From Bacteroidales bacterium (GTDB lineage Bacteria; Bacteroidota; Bacteroidia; Bacteroidales; F082): 64,000 bases of DNA. The DNA is taken from positions 62,001 through 126,000 of the forward strand of contig JAKSMU010000001.1 of the NCBI GenBank assembly GCA_024400455.1, written 5' to 3'. Each line of letters begins with the position of its first letter. The stretch's first letter is position 1. A model generated the notes under the pieces. It was not told where the DNA came from, did not search any database, and saw only the letters and a list, made by a program, of their open reading frames with translations. The position numbers were made by a program, and so were the translations under genes. This document shows, one piece after another, positions 25,078 to 34,287 of the stretch.

Positions 25078-26658
25078 ATGGAGAAATTATTGTTACTAGG
25101 CGATGAAGCCATTGCTCAAGGCTTTATCGATGCAGGCGGCAGCGCGATAAACAGCTATCCAGGCACGCCTTCAACCCAGATTACAGATTACGTCAGAAAC
25201 TCAAAGGAAGCCAAGGAACTTGGTATCAAGGCCAATTGGTGCGCCAACGAAAAGACGGCTCTCGAAGCCTCTATCGGTGTGGCTTACGCCGGCAAACGTG
25301 CCATGACTTGCATGAAGCACGTCGGTCTGAACGTGTGCGGCGACCCATTCATGAACTCGGCCATCATCGGCACGAAGGGCTTGCTCATCGTTGTCGCCGA
25401 CGACCCGAGCATGTTCTCGTCGCAGGACGAACAGGACAGCCGTTACTACGGTCACTGGGCCATGATTCCAATGCTGGAACCATCAAACCAGCAGGAAGCT
25501 TACGACATGGTTCACTTCGGCTACGAACTGAGTGAAACTCTCGGAACACCAGTGCTTTACCGCATTCCTACCCGTTTGGCTCACAGCCGTTCAGGTATCG
25601 TCCGCAAGCCGGTCCGCAAGCAGAACGAAATCAGCGAACCTGCTGATGCCAAGTCGTTTGTGCTGCTCCCAGCCAATGCAAAGCGCCTTTACAGAACCTT
25701 GATCGACAAGCAGCCGAATTTCATGAAGGCTTCTGAAGAATCAGGCTACAACAAGTATTTTGAAGGTGAAAACAAGAAATTGGGTATCATCACAACGGGT
25801 ATCGCTTACAACTATCTGATGGAAAACTTCGCCGATGGCAAGTGCCCTTATCCGGTTGTAAAGGTCACGCAATATCCTTTGCCATACACGATGATCAACA
25901 AGCTGTATGACGAATGTGACGAAATCCTCGTCCTCGAAGATGGTCAGCCGTTCGTTGAAGAACAGGTGAAAGGTTTCCTCGGCAAAGGCAAGAAAGTCAT
26001 GGGCCGTTTGGACGAAACCATCCGCCGCGATGGCGAACTGAATGCCGAAAAGGTGGCTAAGGCTCTCGGCATGAAGGCCGCTGGCGAATACACGGTTCCT
26101 GAAGTTGTCGTCAATCGTCCTCCGGCGTTGTGCCAGGGTTGCCCTCACGTCGACAGCTACACGGCTTTGAACGCTGTCATGGCTAACCACAAGGGCGGCA
26201 AGGTGTTTGGCGATATCGGCTGCTACACTTTGGGCTTCAACATGGGTGCTATCCAGACCACCGTTTGCATGGGTGCTTCAATCACCATGGCTAAGGGTGC
26301 TTCCGAAGTCGGTATCTTCCCAGCAGTTGCAGTTATCGGTGACGGTACTTTCGGTCACAGCGGCATGACAGGCCTGCTCGACTGCGTCAACGAAAAGGCT
26401 AACGTCGTCGTCATGATTCTCGATAACGACATTACGGCTATGACAGGCGGTCAGCCTTCATCGGCCAACAACAAGTTGCGCCAGATTTGCGAAGGCTTGG
26501 GCGTTGCTCCTGAACATATCCGCGACATCAATCCGCTGCCAAAATTCCATGAAGAGAACGTGAAGATCATCGAAGAAGAAGTCAACTACAATGGCGTTTC
26601 GGTCATCATTCCTCACCGCACTTGCTTGGTGGAACTCAAAAAGCATCTGAAGAAATAA
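25078..26658 (+). CDS. iorA: Indolepyruvate ferredoxin oxidoreductase, alpha subunit
   Basis: 526 residues. The N-terminal half is the pyrimidine-binding domain (LLLGDEAIAQGFIDAGG, SYPGTPSTQI, NEKTALEASIGVAYAGKRAMTCMKHVGLNV). The C-terminal half binds thiamine diphosphate (GDIGCYTLGF, then GDGTFGHSGMTGL...ILDN). PPALCQGCPHVDSY is the conserved Cys motif of the family. It oxidises indolepyruvate and other aryl pyruvates to the acyl-CoA, passing electrons to ferredoxin, in aromatic amino-acid fermentation. The protein stops at IPHRTCLVELKKHLKK and lacks the C-terminal 2x[4Fe-4S] domain of the archaeal/proteobacterial enzymes. iorB follows 27 bases later. Confidence 0.92.
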   Translation: MEKLLLLGDEAIAQGFIDAGGSAINSYPGTPSTQITDYVRNSKEAKELGIKANWCANEKTALEASIGVAYAGKRAMTCMKHVGLNVCGDPFMNSAIIGTKGLLIVVADDPSMFSSQDEQDSRYYGHWAMIPMLEPSNQQEAYDMVHFGYELSETLGTPVLYRIPTRLAHSRSGIVRKPVRKQNEISEPADAKSFVLLPANAKRLYRTLIDKQPNFMKASEESGYNKYFEGENKKLGIITTGIAYNYLMENFADGKCPYPVVKVTQYPLPYTMINKLYDECDEILVLEDGQPFVEEQVKGFLGKGKKVMGRLDETIRRDGELNAEKVAKALGMKAAGEYTVPEVVVNRPPALCQGCPHVDSYTALNAVMANHKGGKVFGDIGCYTLGFNMGAIQTTVCMGASITMAKGASEVGIFPAVAVIGDGTFGHSGMTGLLDCVNEKANVVVMILDNDITAMTGGQPSSANNKLRQICEGLGVAPEHIRDINPLPKFHEENVKIIEEEVNYNGVSVIIPHRTCLVELKKHLKK

Positions 26659-26685
26659 GTGTTGAACCTTTAAATTTTGAATGAA

Positions 26686-27258
26686 ATGAAAAAAGACATT
26701 ATATTGTGTGGCGTTGGTGGCGATGGTATCGTTTCTGTCGCAAAGATTATTTCCGATGCAGCATTGAATATGGGCATGAACCTGAAACAGTCTGAAATTC
26801 ACGGCATGTCACAGCGTGGCGGTTCGGTGTTCTCACATCTGAGACTCTCCGACAATGAGATTTTCGCCGATGTCATTCCTGAAGGTCAAGCCGACATCAT
26901 CCTGTCGAGCGAACCGATGGAATCACTCCGTTATCTGCCTTGGCTGAATAAGGAAGGTTGGATCATTACCAACTCCGACCCGTTCGTCAACATCAAGAAT
27001 TATCCTGAAATGGAGAAGATTGAAGCCGAACTGAAGAAGTTCCCTCATGTGGTCTCCTTCAATGCCAACGAAATCGCCAAGCAGATTAAGGCCCGTTCAA
27101 ACATGGTGCTTTTGGGCGCTACCGTTCCTTACCTCGGCATCGAACTGAGCAAGGTCGAAGAAGCCATTGCCCATATCTTCGGCAAGAAAGGTCAGGAAGT
27201 CGTCGATGTGAACATTCAGGCTGTCCGTGCCGGTTATGCACAGGCAACTGCCAAATAA
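26686..27258 (+). CDS. iorB: Indolepyruvate ferredoxin oxidoreductase, beta subunit
   Basis: 190 residues from the ATG at 26686; an in-frame TTG at 26677 is less likely. The gamma-type domain of 2-oxoacid:ferredoxin oxidoreductases is clear: IILCGVGGDGIVSVAKIISDAAL, SEIHGMSQRGGSVFSHLR, EPMESLRYLPWL, NMVLLGATVPYLGI. It forms the catalytic complex with IorA. It is in an operon with iorA and is followed by a hairpin that could end the transcript. Confidence 0.9.
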   Translation: MKKDIILCGVGGDGIVSVAKIISDAALNMGMNLKQSEIHGMSQRGGSVFSHLRLSDNEIFADVIPEGQADIILSSEPMESLRYLPWLNKEGWIITNSDPFVNIKNYPEMEKIEAELKKFPHVVSFNANEIAKQIKARSNMVLLGATVPYLGIELSKVEEAIAHIFGKKGQEVVDVNIQAVRAGYAQATAK

Positions 27259-27298
27259 TTTGTCGCTCCGACAATAATAACGAAATGTTATCGTATAG

Positions 27299-27325
27299 TA
27301 GAGACGCGGTTTTGCTGCGTCTCTA
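27299..27325. repeat. Hairpin element TAGAGACGC...GCGTCTCTA
   Basis: 9-bp perfect stem with a 9-base loop, just after iorB. Its outer arms match the GAGACG elements at 21449-21523. It could serve as a transcript end, but the T run is short. Confidence 0.7.
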
Positions 27326-27349
27326 TTTCGATTAATTAAATAAGGTGTC

Positions 27350-28696
27350 ATGAGTCATAAGAAAATATTGTGGGGGAGGGTGTTCCTCTTCTTGGTTTTG
27401 CCCATAATCCTGATTGTTGCTGTCATTATTCTTTGCTGCCGAGCCTGTGAGCATCATGGCGAAGAGGTGTATGTAGAACCGGAAGAGGAAGTCGTTGCCG
27501 AACCTCAGTATTTGTATGGCATCTGCATCGACTCGATGTATGTTGAGGAAGGAAAGGTTGAGTCGGGACAGTTCCTTTCCACTTTGCTATGCTCGAAAGG
27601 AGTTGAACCGCAAGTCGTCGAGCATATCGCCCGCGAGGAACGCGATGTGTTCGATGTCAGCAAGATACGTGCTGGCAACAAATATACCTTTTTGATGACC
27701 AATGATACGGCTCAAACGCCATTGTTTTGGATTTATGAAATCGATTACCGCAATACCGCAGTTTTTAGCCTGACCGATTCGCTGACGGCATGGCGCATCG
27801 AAAAGGATATTGATGTGAAAATCGAGCGCACTTCGGGAACGATTACCTCGTCCTTGTGGAATGCGGTCGTCCAAAATGGCGGTGACCCTGCATTGGCTGT
27901 GAAGCTTTCCGACGTTTACGCCTGGACTATTGACTTTTTCGGTATCCAGGAGGGCGATGCTTTCGATGCCATTTACGAACGTAAGTATGTAGAAGACAAA
28001 TCCATCGGTCTGGGTGAGGTCTATTTCTGCAATTTTGTTCATGTTGGCGACACCATCTGCGCGGTTGCCTTTGAGCAGAACGACAAGACGGAATATTTCA
28101 ACGACAAGGGCGAAAATCTCCGCAAGGCATTCCTGAAGGCTCCGTTGAGCTACAGCCGCATCAGTTCCACTTTCAGCAACAGACGTCTCCATCCTGTCTA
28201 TAAATATTATCGTCCGCATCATGGCGTCGATTATGCCGCTCCGGCAGGCACGCCTGTCTACAGCATTGGTGATGGCGTGGTTGTTACCAAGGCCTATCAG
28301 AAAGGCGGCGCTGGCAATTATTTGAAAATCAAGCATAACGATACCTATACCACAAGTTACATGCACTTGAAGGGTTATGCCAAAGGCATTACCCAAGGCT
28401 GCCATGTGAAGCAAGGTCAATTGATTGGCTATGTGGGAAGTACGGGCGCGTCAACAGGTCCGCACTTGGATTTCCGTGTCTTTAAGAACGGCACCCCGAT
28501 TGACCCATTGAAAATGGATTCACCACCCGCCGACCCGATTCAAAGTTCAAATAGGGAACTGTTTGACAAGGTTGTCAAGTATTGGAAAGATGCTCTTGAA
28601 AATGACGGGCCGTTGGAGCCTTATCACGAGGAGGTGCCTGTCGTTGATTCCTTGCAGATGCTTATGGATTCAATACAGCAGCCCGAACATCCATAA
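27350..28696 (+). CDS. Membrane-anchored M23 family peptidoglycan peptidase
   Basis: 448 residues. One N-terminal transmembrane helix (VFLFLVLPIILIVAVIILCCRA) and an acidic linker precede a ~200-residue domain like those of CsgG-opposed/OapA-type M23 proteins. The C-terminal LytM domain (~residues 275-380) has the zinc ligands in RPHHGVDYAAP (H, D) and GPHLDFRV (HxD/H), with YMHLKGY between. These residues indicate an active endopeptidase on peptide crosslinks in the periplasm. The family helps cell separation and wall growth. A short Pro/Glu tail follows. It stands alone between a hairpin and a terminator. Confidence 0.85.
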   Translation: MSHKKILWGRVFLFLVLPIILIVAVIILCCRACEHHGEEVYVEPEEEVVAEPQYLYGICIDSMYVEEGKVESGQFLSTLLCSKGVEPQVVEHIAREERDVFDVSKIRAGNKYTFLMTNDTAQTPLFWIYEIDYRNTAVFSLTDSLTAWRIEKDIDVKIERTSGTITSSLWNAVVQNGGDPALAVKLSDVYAWTIDFFGIQEGDAFDAIYERKYVEDKSIGLGEVYFCNFVHVGDTICAVAFEQNDKTEYFNDKGENLRKAFLKAPLSYSRISSTFSNRRLHPVYKYYRPHHGVDYAAPAGTPVYSIGDGVVVTKAYQKGGAGNYLKIKHNDTYTTSYMHLKGYAKGITQGCHVKQGQLIGYVGSTGASTGPHLDFRVFKNGTPIDPLKMDSPPADPIQSSNRELFDKVVKYWKDALENDGPLEPYHEEVPVVDSLQMLMDSIQQPEHP

Positions 28697-28719
28697 CGGG
28701 ATTTTGTTGTTGTGGCGAA

Positions 28720-28809
28720 AAAAAGACTTTGTAAAGTCTAAATTTTGCAAAAAAAAGACTTTGTAAGATTTATTTTCTGACAAAAAAGAACTTTCAAAAG
28801 TCTTTTTTT
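28720..28809. terminator. Repeated AAAGACTTTGTAA hairpins ending in a bidirectional terminator
   Basis: AGACTTT-GT-AAAGTCT occurs near 28726-28741, the phrase AAAAAAGACTTTGTAA repeats near 28751-28766, and AAAAAAGAACTTT/AAAAGTCTTTTTTT forms an imperfect stem at 28782-28809 with T runs on both strands. It lies between convergent genes. Confidence 0.7.
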
Positions 28810-28821
28810 AAAGAAAAACAA

Positions 28822-29328
28822 TCATTGAGGGTCTTTTTCTGTTTCTTCCGTTTCTTTTTCTTTCACTTCTTCGACCACGACTTTCCCTTTCTTCACCTTG
28901 ATTTTTTTCTTGATACGGATTGGCGTGATGAGCAGAAGCAGGAAGATCTCCAAGGCATATTTGTACCATGGGAATGGACCGGAAATGATGAGTTGGAAAA
29001 TGATGAGCAAAATGGTGGCACTGACGAAAATGGCTTTGCCGATGCGCTTTTTGCGGAAAATCTGTATCAAGCTGAAAACCAGCAACCCGCAAAATACGAA
29101 TTCACCTATCAGGATGATGAGGTCTGACGACATGCTGCCTAAATCCTTTTCGTCGCCGAGGTAATAGGAATCGAGGGAATAATGGTAGAGGCACAGGGTG
29201 ATGGTCTCGTAGATGAAAAGCAGGCCGTAATAGGTGATAGCGAAACTCGCCGCCAGTTTCATGGCTAAGGTGAGTTCCGGCTTTAAGTTGAAAATGCGGC
29301 CGTCAGATATTTCCTTCTTGGTTGCCAT
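28822..29328 (-). CDS. Small membrane protein of unknown function
   Basis: 168 residues with four hydrophobic segments (LAASFAITYYGLLFIYETITL, LIILIGEFVFCGLLVFSLIQI, AIFVSATILLIIFQLIIS, ALEIFLLLLITPI) and a highly charged Lys/Glu tail (KKKIKVKKGKVVVEEVKEKE). I do not recognise the family. It overlaps the upstream membrane-protein gene by 26 bases and is probably the last gene of the operon that begins with the beta-CASP nuclease. Confidence 0.7.
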   Translation of the reverse strand: MATKKEISDGRIFNLKPELTLAMKLAASFAITYYGLLFIYETITLCLYHYSLDSYYLGDEKDLGSMSSDLIILIGEFVFCGLLVFSLIQIFRKKRIGKAIFVSATILLIIFQLIISGPFPWYKYALEIFLLLLITPIRIKKKIKVKKGKVVVEEVKEKETEETEKDPQ

Positions 29329-29836
29329 TGTTGATTTGCTCTAATCGTTTGAAAAACAAATAATAAAGTAAGATGAATAAGATGGCTGACAATAAGTCGG
29401 AAGTAAATGCGGAAACGGCTTGCAAAGGATATACAAATACCGATGCGTTGATTAAAATGCAGATTTGTGAAATGGAATAGATGTGGAATCCGATCTTGTC
29501 GAGTTTGAACATCTTCAATACGCCAACAAGCGAACCAACGTAAAGGATGAAGAGGAAAAGGTAATAGGTCGGATTGATGCTAGCCGTGATGTTGAGGCTC
29601 TCCATAAAAGCATCCATCGCTTCCCCGTTTATGTTGGATAAGAAAGGTGCCATGACTTCCTCAAATTGTCCTGTCTCTATCATTTCCTTCATCATCGGCG
29701 CACCTAGGTAGCCTATGATGGCGCTGAATATCTGAAAACAGGCGTTGATGAGCGACAGAATAAGGAAAAATGTCATGCCGCCGGGCCGTTTTACGGGCTG
29801 TTGGTTGCCAATTTGATTGTTGTCGTATGTTTCCAT
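29303..29836 (-). CDS. Small membrane protein of unknown function
   Basis: 177 residues: a polar Gln/Asn-rich N-terminus, then four hydrophobic segments (FFLILSLINACFQIFSAIIGY, YYLFLFILYVGSLVGVL, IYSISQICILINASVFVY, LLSAILFILLYYLFF). Spacing and the GVLKMFKLDKIGFHIYSISQI phrase resemble DUF4064/DUF4386-like small membrane proteins, but I cannot assign a family. It starts 22 bases after hutH and overlaps the next gene by 26 bases. Confidence 0.7.
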   Translation of the reverse strand: METYDNNQIGNQQPVKRPGGMTFFLILSLINACFQIFSAIIGYLGAPMMKEMIETGQFEEVMAPFLSNINGEAMDAFMESLNITASINPTYYLFLFILYVGSLVGVLKMFKLDKIGFHIYSISQICILINASVFVYPLQAVSAFTSDLLSAILFILLYYLFFKRLEQINNGNQEGNI

Positions 29837-29858
29837 TTCACAAATCCCGCTAAAAATT

Positions 29859-31373
29859 TTATTTGTTCATCAATTCGTCGAAATTCAGGGCGTATTCCTT
29901 CACGAATTTCACCGATTTGGCGATTTCGGTATACATCACCTTGTCGATTCTCACGAATTCCACATTCTTGCGGTATTCGGCGACGAACTTTTCGATGGTT
30001 TCTGACGATTTCAGAGGTCTTCTGAATTCCAGTGCCTGTGCAGCGTTGAAGAGCTCGATGGCAAGGATGCGCTCGAGGTTTTCGGCAACGCGCAAAGCCT
30101 TGGTGGCGGCATTGGCGCCCATGCTCACATGGTCTTCCTGGCCTTGTGACGACTCGATGCTGTCGACTGAAGCCGGGCAGCAGAGTTGCTTGTTCTGGCT
30201 GACGATGGAAGCGGCTGCATATTGTGGAATCATGAAGCCTGAGTTCAGACCTGGTTCTGCAACGAGGAATGAAGGCAGTTCGCGCTTGCCGCTAATCAGT
30301 TGGTAAACGCGGCGTTCGCTGATGTTGCCGAGTTCGCTCATGGCGATGGCCAAGAAATCCAAGGTGATGGCAAGAGGCTGACCATGGAAGTTGCCGGCTG
30401 AGATGACGAGGTCTTCGTCAGGGAAGATGGTCGGGTTGTCGGTGACAGCGTTGATCTCTTCGCTGAAGACAGAAGCCACATAGTCGATGGCGTCTTTCGA
30501 TGCACCGTGAACCTGAGGCATGCAACGGAATGAATAAGGATCCTGAACGTGTTTCTTCTCTCTTGAGATGAGCTGGCTGCCTTTGGTGAATTCGCGGACG
30601 CGCTTTGCCGTGACAATCTGTCCGTTGTGGTGACGGATTTGATGCACCTGGTCGTAGAAAGGCTCAATTCTGCCGTCGAAGGCTTCCAGTGAAACGCAAC
30701 CGATGAGGTCGGCTAAGTAACTGAGGCGGAAGGCTTTTAGCAGGACGTATGTGCCGTAGCTGCTCATGAATTGTGTGCCGTTCAGCAGGGCGAGACCTTC
30801 TTTCGACTGCAGCGTGATAGGTTCCCAACCGAATTTGGCAAGAATCAGTTGTGCAGGGACGATTTCGCCTCTGTAGTGGACTTCGCCCAGACCGAGCAAA
30901 GGCAGCATGAGGTTGGCCAAAGGAGCCAAGTCACCTGATGCACCGAGTGAACCTTGGTTGTAGACCACAGGCAGCACGTCGTTGTTGAAGAAGTCAATAA
31001 GGCGCTGTACGGTGATGACTTGCACGCCGGAATTGCCGTATGAAAGGCTCTGCACCTTGAGCAGAAGCATGAGGCGGATGATTTCTTCAGGAACCATTTC
31101 GCCGGTGCCGCAAGCGTGCGACATGACGAGGTTCTTTTGCAGTGTGCTGAGGTCTTCCTTTGAAATGCTGTGGTCGCAAAGTGAACCGAAACCAGTGGTC
31201 ACGCCATAGATTGGCTTGTCCTGGTTTTCCATTTTCTTGTCCAAATAATCACGGCATTTCTGAATGCGGTTGATGGCATCTTCCGAGAGGGCGAGTTTAT
31301 ATCCATTATGGAGGATTTCGTCGACTTGTTTAAAAGTAAGTTCTTCTGAACTGATGTAATGTGTTTTATTCAT
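29859..31373 (-). CDS. hutH: Histidine ammonia-lyase
   Basis: 504 residues, the usual family length. The MIO prosthetic group forms from Ala145-Ser146-Gly147 in GSLGASGDLAPLAN. YGVTTGFGSL, SYGNSGVQ, QDPYSFRCMPQVHGA, NPTIF and SSQGQEDHVSMG are further family motifs. It deaminates L-histidine to urocanate, the first step of histidine degradation. No hutU, hutI or formiminotransferase gene is in the window. Instead it lies 6 bases downstream of hisS in what looks like one operon. Confidence 0.93.
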   Translation of the reverse strand: MNKTHYISSEELTFKQVDEILHNGYKLALSEDAINRIQKCRDYLDKKMENQDKPIYGVTTGFGSLCDHSISKEDLSTLQKNLVMSHACGTGEMVPEEIIRLMLLLKVQSLSYGNSGVQVITVQRLIDFFNNDVLPVVYNQGSLGASGDLAPLANLMLPLLGLGEVHYRGEIVPAQLILAKFGWEPITLQSKEGLALLNGTQFMSSYGTYVLLKAFRLSYLADLIGCVSLEAFDGRIEPFYDQVHQIRHHNGQIVTAKRVREFTKGSQLISREKKHVQDPYSFRCMPQVHGASKDAIDYVASVFSEEINAVTDNPTIFPDEDLVISAGNFHGQPLAITLDFLAIAMSELGNISERRVYQLISGKRELPSFLVAEPGLNSGFMIPQYAAASIVSQNKQLCCPASVDSIESSQGQEDHVSMGANAATKALRVAENLERILAIELFNAAQALEFRRPLKSSETIEKFVAEYRKNVEFVRIDKVMYTEIAKSVKFVKEYALNFDELMNK

Positions 31374-31379
31374 TATTTG

Positions 31380-32738
31380 TTATTTGATGATTGTTTCAAC
31401 TAATTTGTTTGCTTCCACGCTTTCCTGACGGCCTTCTTTCATCCACTTCACGGTGAATTTCTGTTCGGCGACTTCCTGCTCGCCGGCAATGATGACAATC
31501 GGGATGTTGCGCTGGTCGGCGTATTTCATCTGTTTTTGAATCTTGGCGGCATCGGGATAAATCTCTGCGTTGATGCCGTGCTTGCGCACTTGATTCAAGT
31601 ATTTCAGACAGTATTTCTCTTCGGTCGGACCGAAATTCAGGAAAATGGCCTTGGTGCTTTCCGACATGGTCTCGGGGAAGAGGTTGAGGCCTTCGAGCAC
31701 ATCGTAGATGCGGTCGGCGCCGAAGCTGATGCCCACGCCCGACACGTTCGGCAGACCGAAAATGCCGGTCAGATTGTCGTAGCGGCCACCGCCTGAGATG
31801 CTGCCCATCGGGAAGTCCTTGGCTTTCACCTCGAAGATGGCGCCTGTGTAGTAATTCAGGCCGCGAGCCAAAGTGAGGTCAAGCTCGGTGTCGATGTTGA
31901 GTTCCATGTTGTCGATGTAATCGAACAGGGTCTCCAGTTCCTCAATGCCTTTCTGACCGACTTCGTTGTCGAGCAGCGGCTTCAGCTGAGCGATCTTCTC
32001 GCGCACGTCGCCTTTCATGAAGAGGATAGGCTGAAGCTTTTCGATGGCTTCTGGTTCCAGACCCTTTTCGGCAAGTTCGGCGTTGACGGCATCAATGCCG
32101 ATTTTGTCTAACTTGTCGATGGCAACCGTAATGTCGACCAAAGCATCCGATTTTCCGATGTATTCGGCAATGCCAGCCAAAATCTTGCGGTTGTTTATCT
32201 TAAGAATAACATTGATTTTCAGATTTGTGAAAACCTCGTTGACAATCTGCACCAGTTCGGCTTCGTTGAGGATGGAGTTGCTGCCGATGATGTCGACGTC
32301 GCATTGGCAGAATTCGCGGTAGCGGCCTTTCTGCGGACGGTCGGCACGCCAAACGGGCTGAATCTGATAGCGTTTGAAGGGGAAGGCGATTTGGTCGCGG
32401 TACATGGTCACGAAGCGGGCAAAAGGCACGGTGAGGTCGTAGCGCAGACCTTTTTCCGAGATTTTGCCAGCCAGTTTCAGCGATTCAAGCGGTTCTCCGT
32501 TTTGCTCGATGCCCGACATGAAATCGCCAGAGTTCAGCACGCGGAACAAAAGCTTGTCGCCTTCATCTCCGTATTTGCCGAGCAAGGTGCTGAGGTTTTC
32601 CATCGATGGCGTTTCAATCGGCAGAAAGCCAAAACGCTTGAACACGCCTTTGATGGTGTCAAAAATATAATTGCGGCGCACCATGACTTCAGGCAGGAAG
32701 TCGCGGGTGCCTTTTGGTATGGATGGTTTTTGTGCCAT
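31380..32738 (-). CDS. hisS: Histidyl-tRNA synthetase
   Basis: 452 residues, class II synthetase. KGTRDFLPE at the N-terminus, motif 2 region ([33 protein letters not shown]), the histidine-specific ARGLNYYTG, motif 3 [10 protein letters not shown]...GISFGADRI, and a C-terminal alpha/beta anticodon-binding domain (~residues 365-450). It charges tRNA-His with histidine. The gene is 19 bases after the beta-CASP gene and 6 before hutH. Confidence 0.95.
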   Translation of the reverse strand: MAQKPSIPKGTRDFLPEVMVRRNYIFDTIKGVFKRFGFLPIETPSMENLSTLLGKYGDEGDKLLFRVLNSGDFMSGIEQNGEPLESLKLAGKISEKGLRYDLTVPFARFVTMYRDQIAFPFKRYQIQPVWRADRPQKGRYREFCQCDVDIIGSNSILNEAELVQIVNEVFTNLKINVILKINNRKILAGIAEYIGKSDALVDITVAIDKLDKIGIDAVNAELAEKGLEPEAIEKLQPILFMKGDVREKIAQLKPLLDNEVGQKGIEELETLFDYIDNMELNIDTELDLTLARGLNYYTGAIFEVKAKDFPMGSISGGGRYDNLTGIFGLPNVSGVGISFGADRIYDVLEGLNLFPETMSESTKAIFLNFGPTEEKYCLKYLNQVRKHGINAEIYPDAAKIQKQMKYADQRNIPIVIIAGEQEVAEQKFTVKWMKEGRQESVEANKLVETIIK

Positions 32739-32757
32739 TATCTTGTGTTTTGTGTGT

Positions 32758-34170
32758 TTATTTCAGTTCAAAAGTCTCGCCTGGCTCTGGAATGACGATG
32801 TTTTCAAAGCCTTCCTTGCGCAGCTGGCGTTTGTAGAATTTCAGTGCGTCAGGCTCGCCGTGGACGAGGAACACCTTCTTGACTTTCTTCGGGTCTTGGC
32901 ATTTCAGGTAGTTGATCATTTCGGAATAGTCGCCGTGACCGCTGAAAGCGTCGATGGAGTAGATGTCGGCCAAAACGCTGTATTCGTTGCCGAAGATTGA
33001 CACCACTTCCGGTCGCGGGTCAGCCAACAGTTTGGCGCCCAAAGTTGTAGGAGCGCAATAGCCGATGGCCAGGATGGTGTTGTTCGGACGGGCGATGCTG
33101 TTGGCGATGTGATGCTTCACGCGGCCTGCTTCCATCATGCCCGATGCGGAAATGATGATGCAAGGTTCCTTGCGGGCGTTGAGTGCCTTCGATTGGTTGA
33201 CGTCTCTGACGAAAGTCAGGCTGTTGAAGCCGAACGGGTCGGGGTCGTATTCGATGACATCACGGACGTTCTCGTTGAACAAATCCAAGTGCATGCGGAA
33301 GATTTCGGTAGCATTGACGGCCAGCGGGCTGTCGACAAATACTGGAATCTTTTCCGGCAGTTTGCCTTCGTTGTAGAAATTGTTCAGCAAATACACGATT
33401 TCCTGTGTGCGGCTGACGGCAAATGACGGAATGATGAGTTTGCCGCGCTTTTCGATGCAGGTGTCGTAGATGATTTTAAGCAGTTGCTCTTCGGCATTGG
33501 TGCGGTCAGCGTGAAGACGGTTGCCGTAGGTGGCTTCGGTGATGATGTAGTCGCAATGCGGGAAGGCTTCAGGCGAACGCAGCAGGTAGTTGTATTCGCG
33601 GCCGATGTCGCCCGTGTAACCGATGCGCGTCATGTCACCGCCTTCGTCGATTTCGATGATGGCGCAGCCGCTGCCCAGCAGGTGTCCCGTGTTGTTGAAC
33701 TTCACTTTGATGTTATTGTCGAGGAACACCCAACGGTTGTAGGATGTGCTGAGGAACAGCTCCATGCAGGCACGGGCGTCTTTCTCGGTGTAGATAGGGT
33801 CAAGGGCAGGAAGGCCTTCTTTGCGGCGCTTCTTGTTGAACCATATCATATCGTTTTCCTGAATGAAGCCGCTGTCTGGCAACATGATGTTGCAGAGGTC
33901 GCGGGTGGCGTCGGTGCAGACCACTTGTCCGCGGAAACCTTGCTTGTAATAATAGGGTATAAGGCCGCAGTGGTCAATATGAGCATGGGTGAGGATGATG
34001 TAATCTATTTCCTTAGGTTCGACCATCGTGTTGCGGTTCGATGCGTCGGTCTCAAGGCCTTTGCCTTGGAACATGCCGCAGTCGAGCAGTATTTTCTTTC
34101 CGTGGTCGGTGATTATCAGGTGCTTGCTGCCGGTGACTTCCTGCGCTGCACCAATGAATTTGATTCTCAT
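32758..34170 (-). CDS. MBL-fold/beta-CASP metallohydrolase (predicted RNase)
   Basis: 470 residues from the ATG at 34170, which starts the fold with [15 protein letters not shown]. The frame extends to 34248, but that part holds the -7 box. The zinc site is THAHIDHCG (HxHxDH), with later ligands in [11 protein letters not shown] and IGYTGDIG. The beta-CASP cap is marked by [12 protein letters not shown] and by [14 protein letters not shown]; the C-terminal [10 protein letters not shown] completes the site. The family cleaves RNA (CPSF73-like). It is the first gene of a likely operon with hisS and hutH. Confidence 0.88.
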   Translation of the reverse strand: MRIKFIGAAQEVTGSKHLIITDHGKKILLDCGMFQGKGLETDASNRNTMVEPKEIDYIILTHAHIDHCGLIPYYYKQGFRGQVVCTDATRDLCNIMLPDSGFIQENDMIWFNKKRRKEGLPALDPIYTEKDARACMELFLSTSYNRWVFLDNNIKVKFNNTGHLLGSGCAIIEIDEGGDMTRIGYTGDIGREYNYLLRSPEAFPHCDYIITEATYGNRLHADRTNAEEQLLKIIYDTCIEKRGKLIIPSFAVSRTQEIVYLLNNFYNEGKLPEKIPVFVDSPLAVNATEIFRMHLDLFNENVRDVIEYDPDPFGFNSLTFVRDVNQSKALNARKEPCIIISASGMMEAGRVKHHIANSIARPNNTILAIGYCAPTTLGAKLLADPRPEVVSIFGNEYSVLADIYSIDAFSGHGDYSEMINYLKCQDPKKVKKVFLVHGEPDALKFYKRQLRKEGFENIVIPEPGETFELK

Positions 34171-34193
34171 GGTAGAACTTAGTTTTAAACCTC

Positions 34194-34201
34194 CAAAAAT
34201 A
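34194..34201 (-). promoter_or_regulatory. -7 box (TATTTTTG, minus) of the beta-CASP-hisS-hutH operon
   Basis: CAAAAATA on the plus strand, 23 bases before the ATG at 34170. A TTG (CAA at 34224-34226) lies 22 bases upstream. Confidence 0.62.
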
Positions 34202-34233
34202 GTAAAAATTCTTGTATGGTCTGCAATAATCAT

Positions 34234-34269
34234 AAAAAACGCCACCACAAATCGTGATGGCGTTTTTTT
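34234..34269 (-). terminator. Terminator of the DUF2723 gene
   Basis: Arms AAAAAACGCCACCAC and GTGATGGCGTTTTTT pair with one mismatch around an AAATC loop, with a T run on the minus strand. It separates the DUF2723 gene from the next operon. Confidence 0.88.
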
Positions 34270-34287
34270 CAGTGTCGGCTCAAAGCC

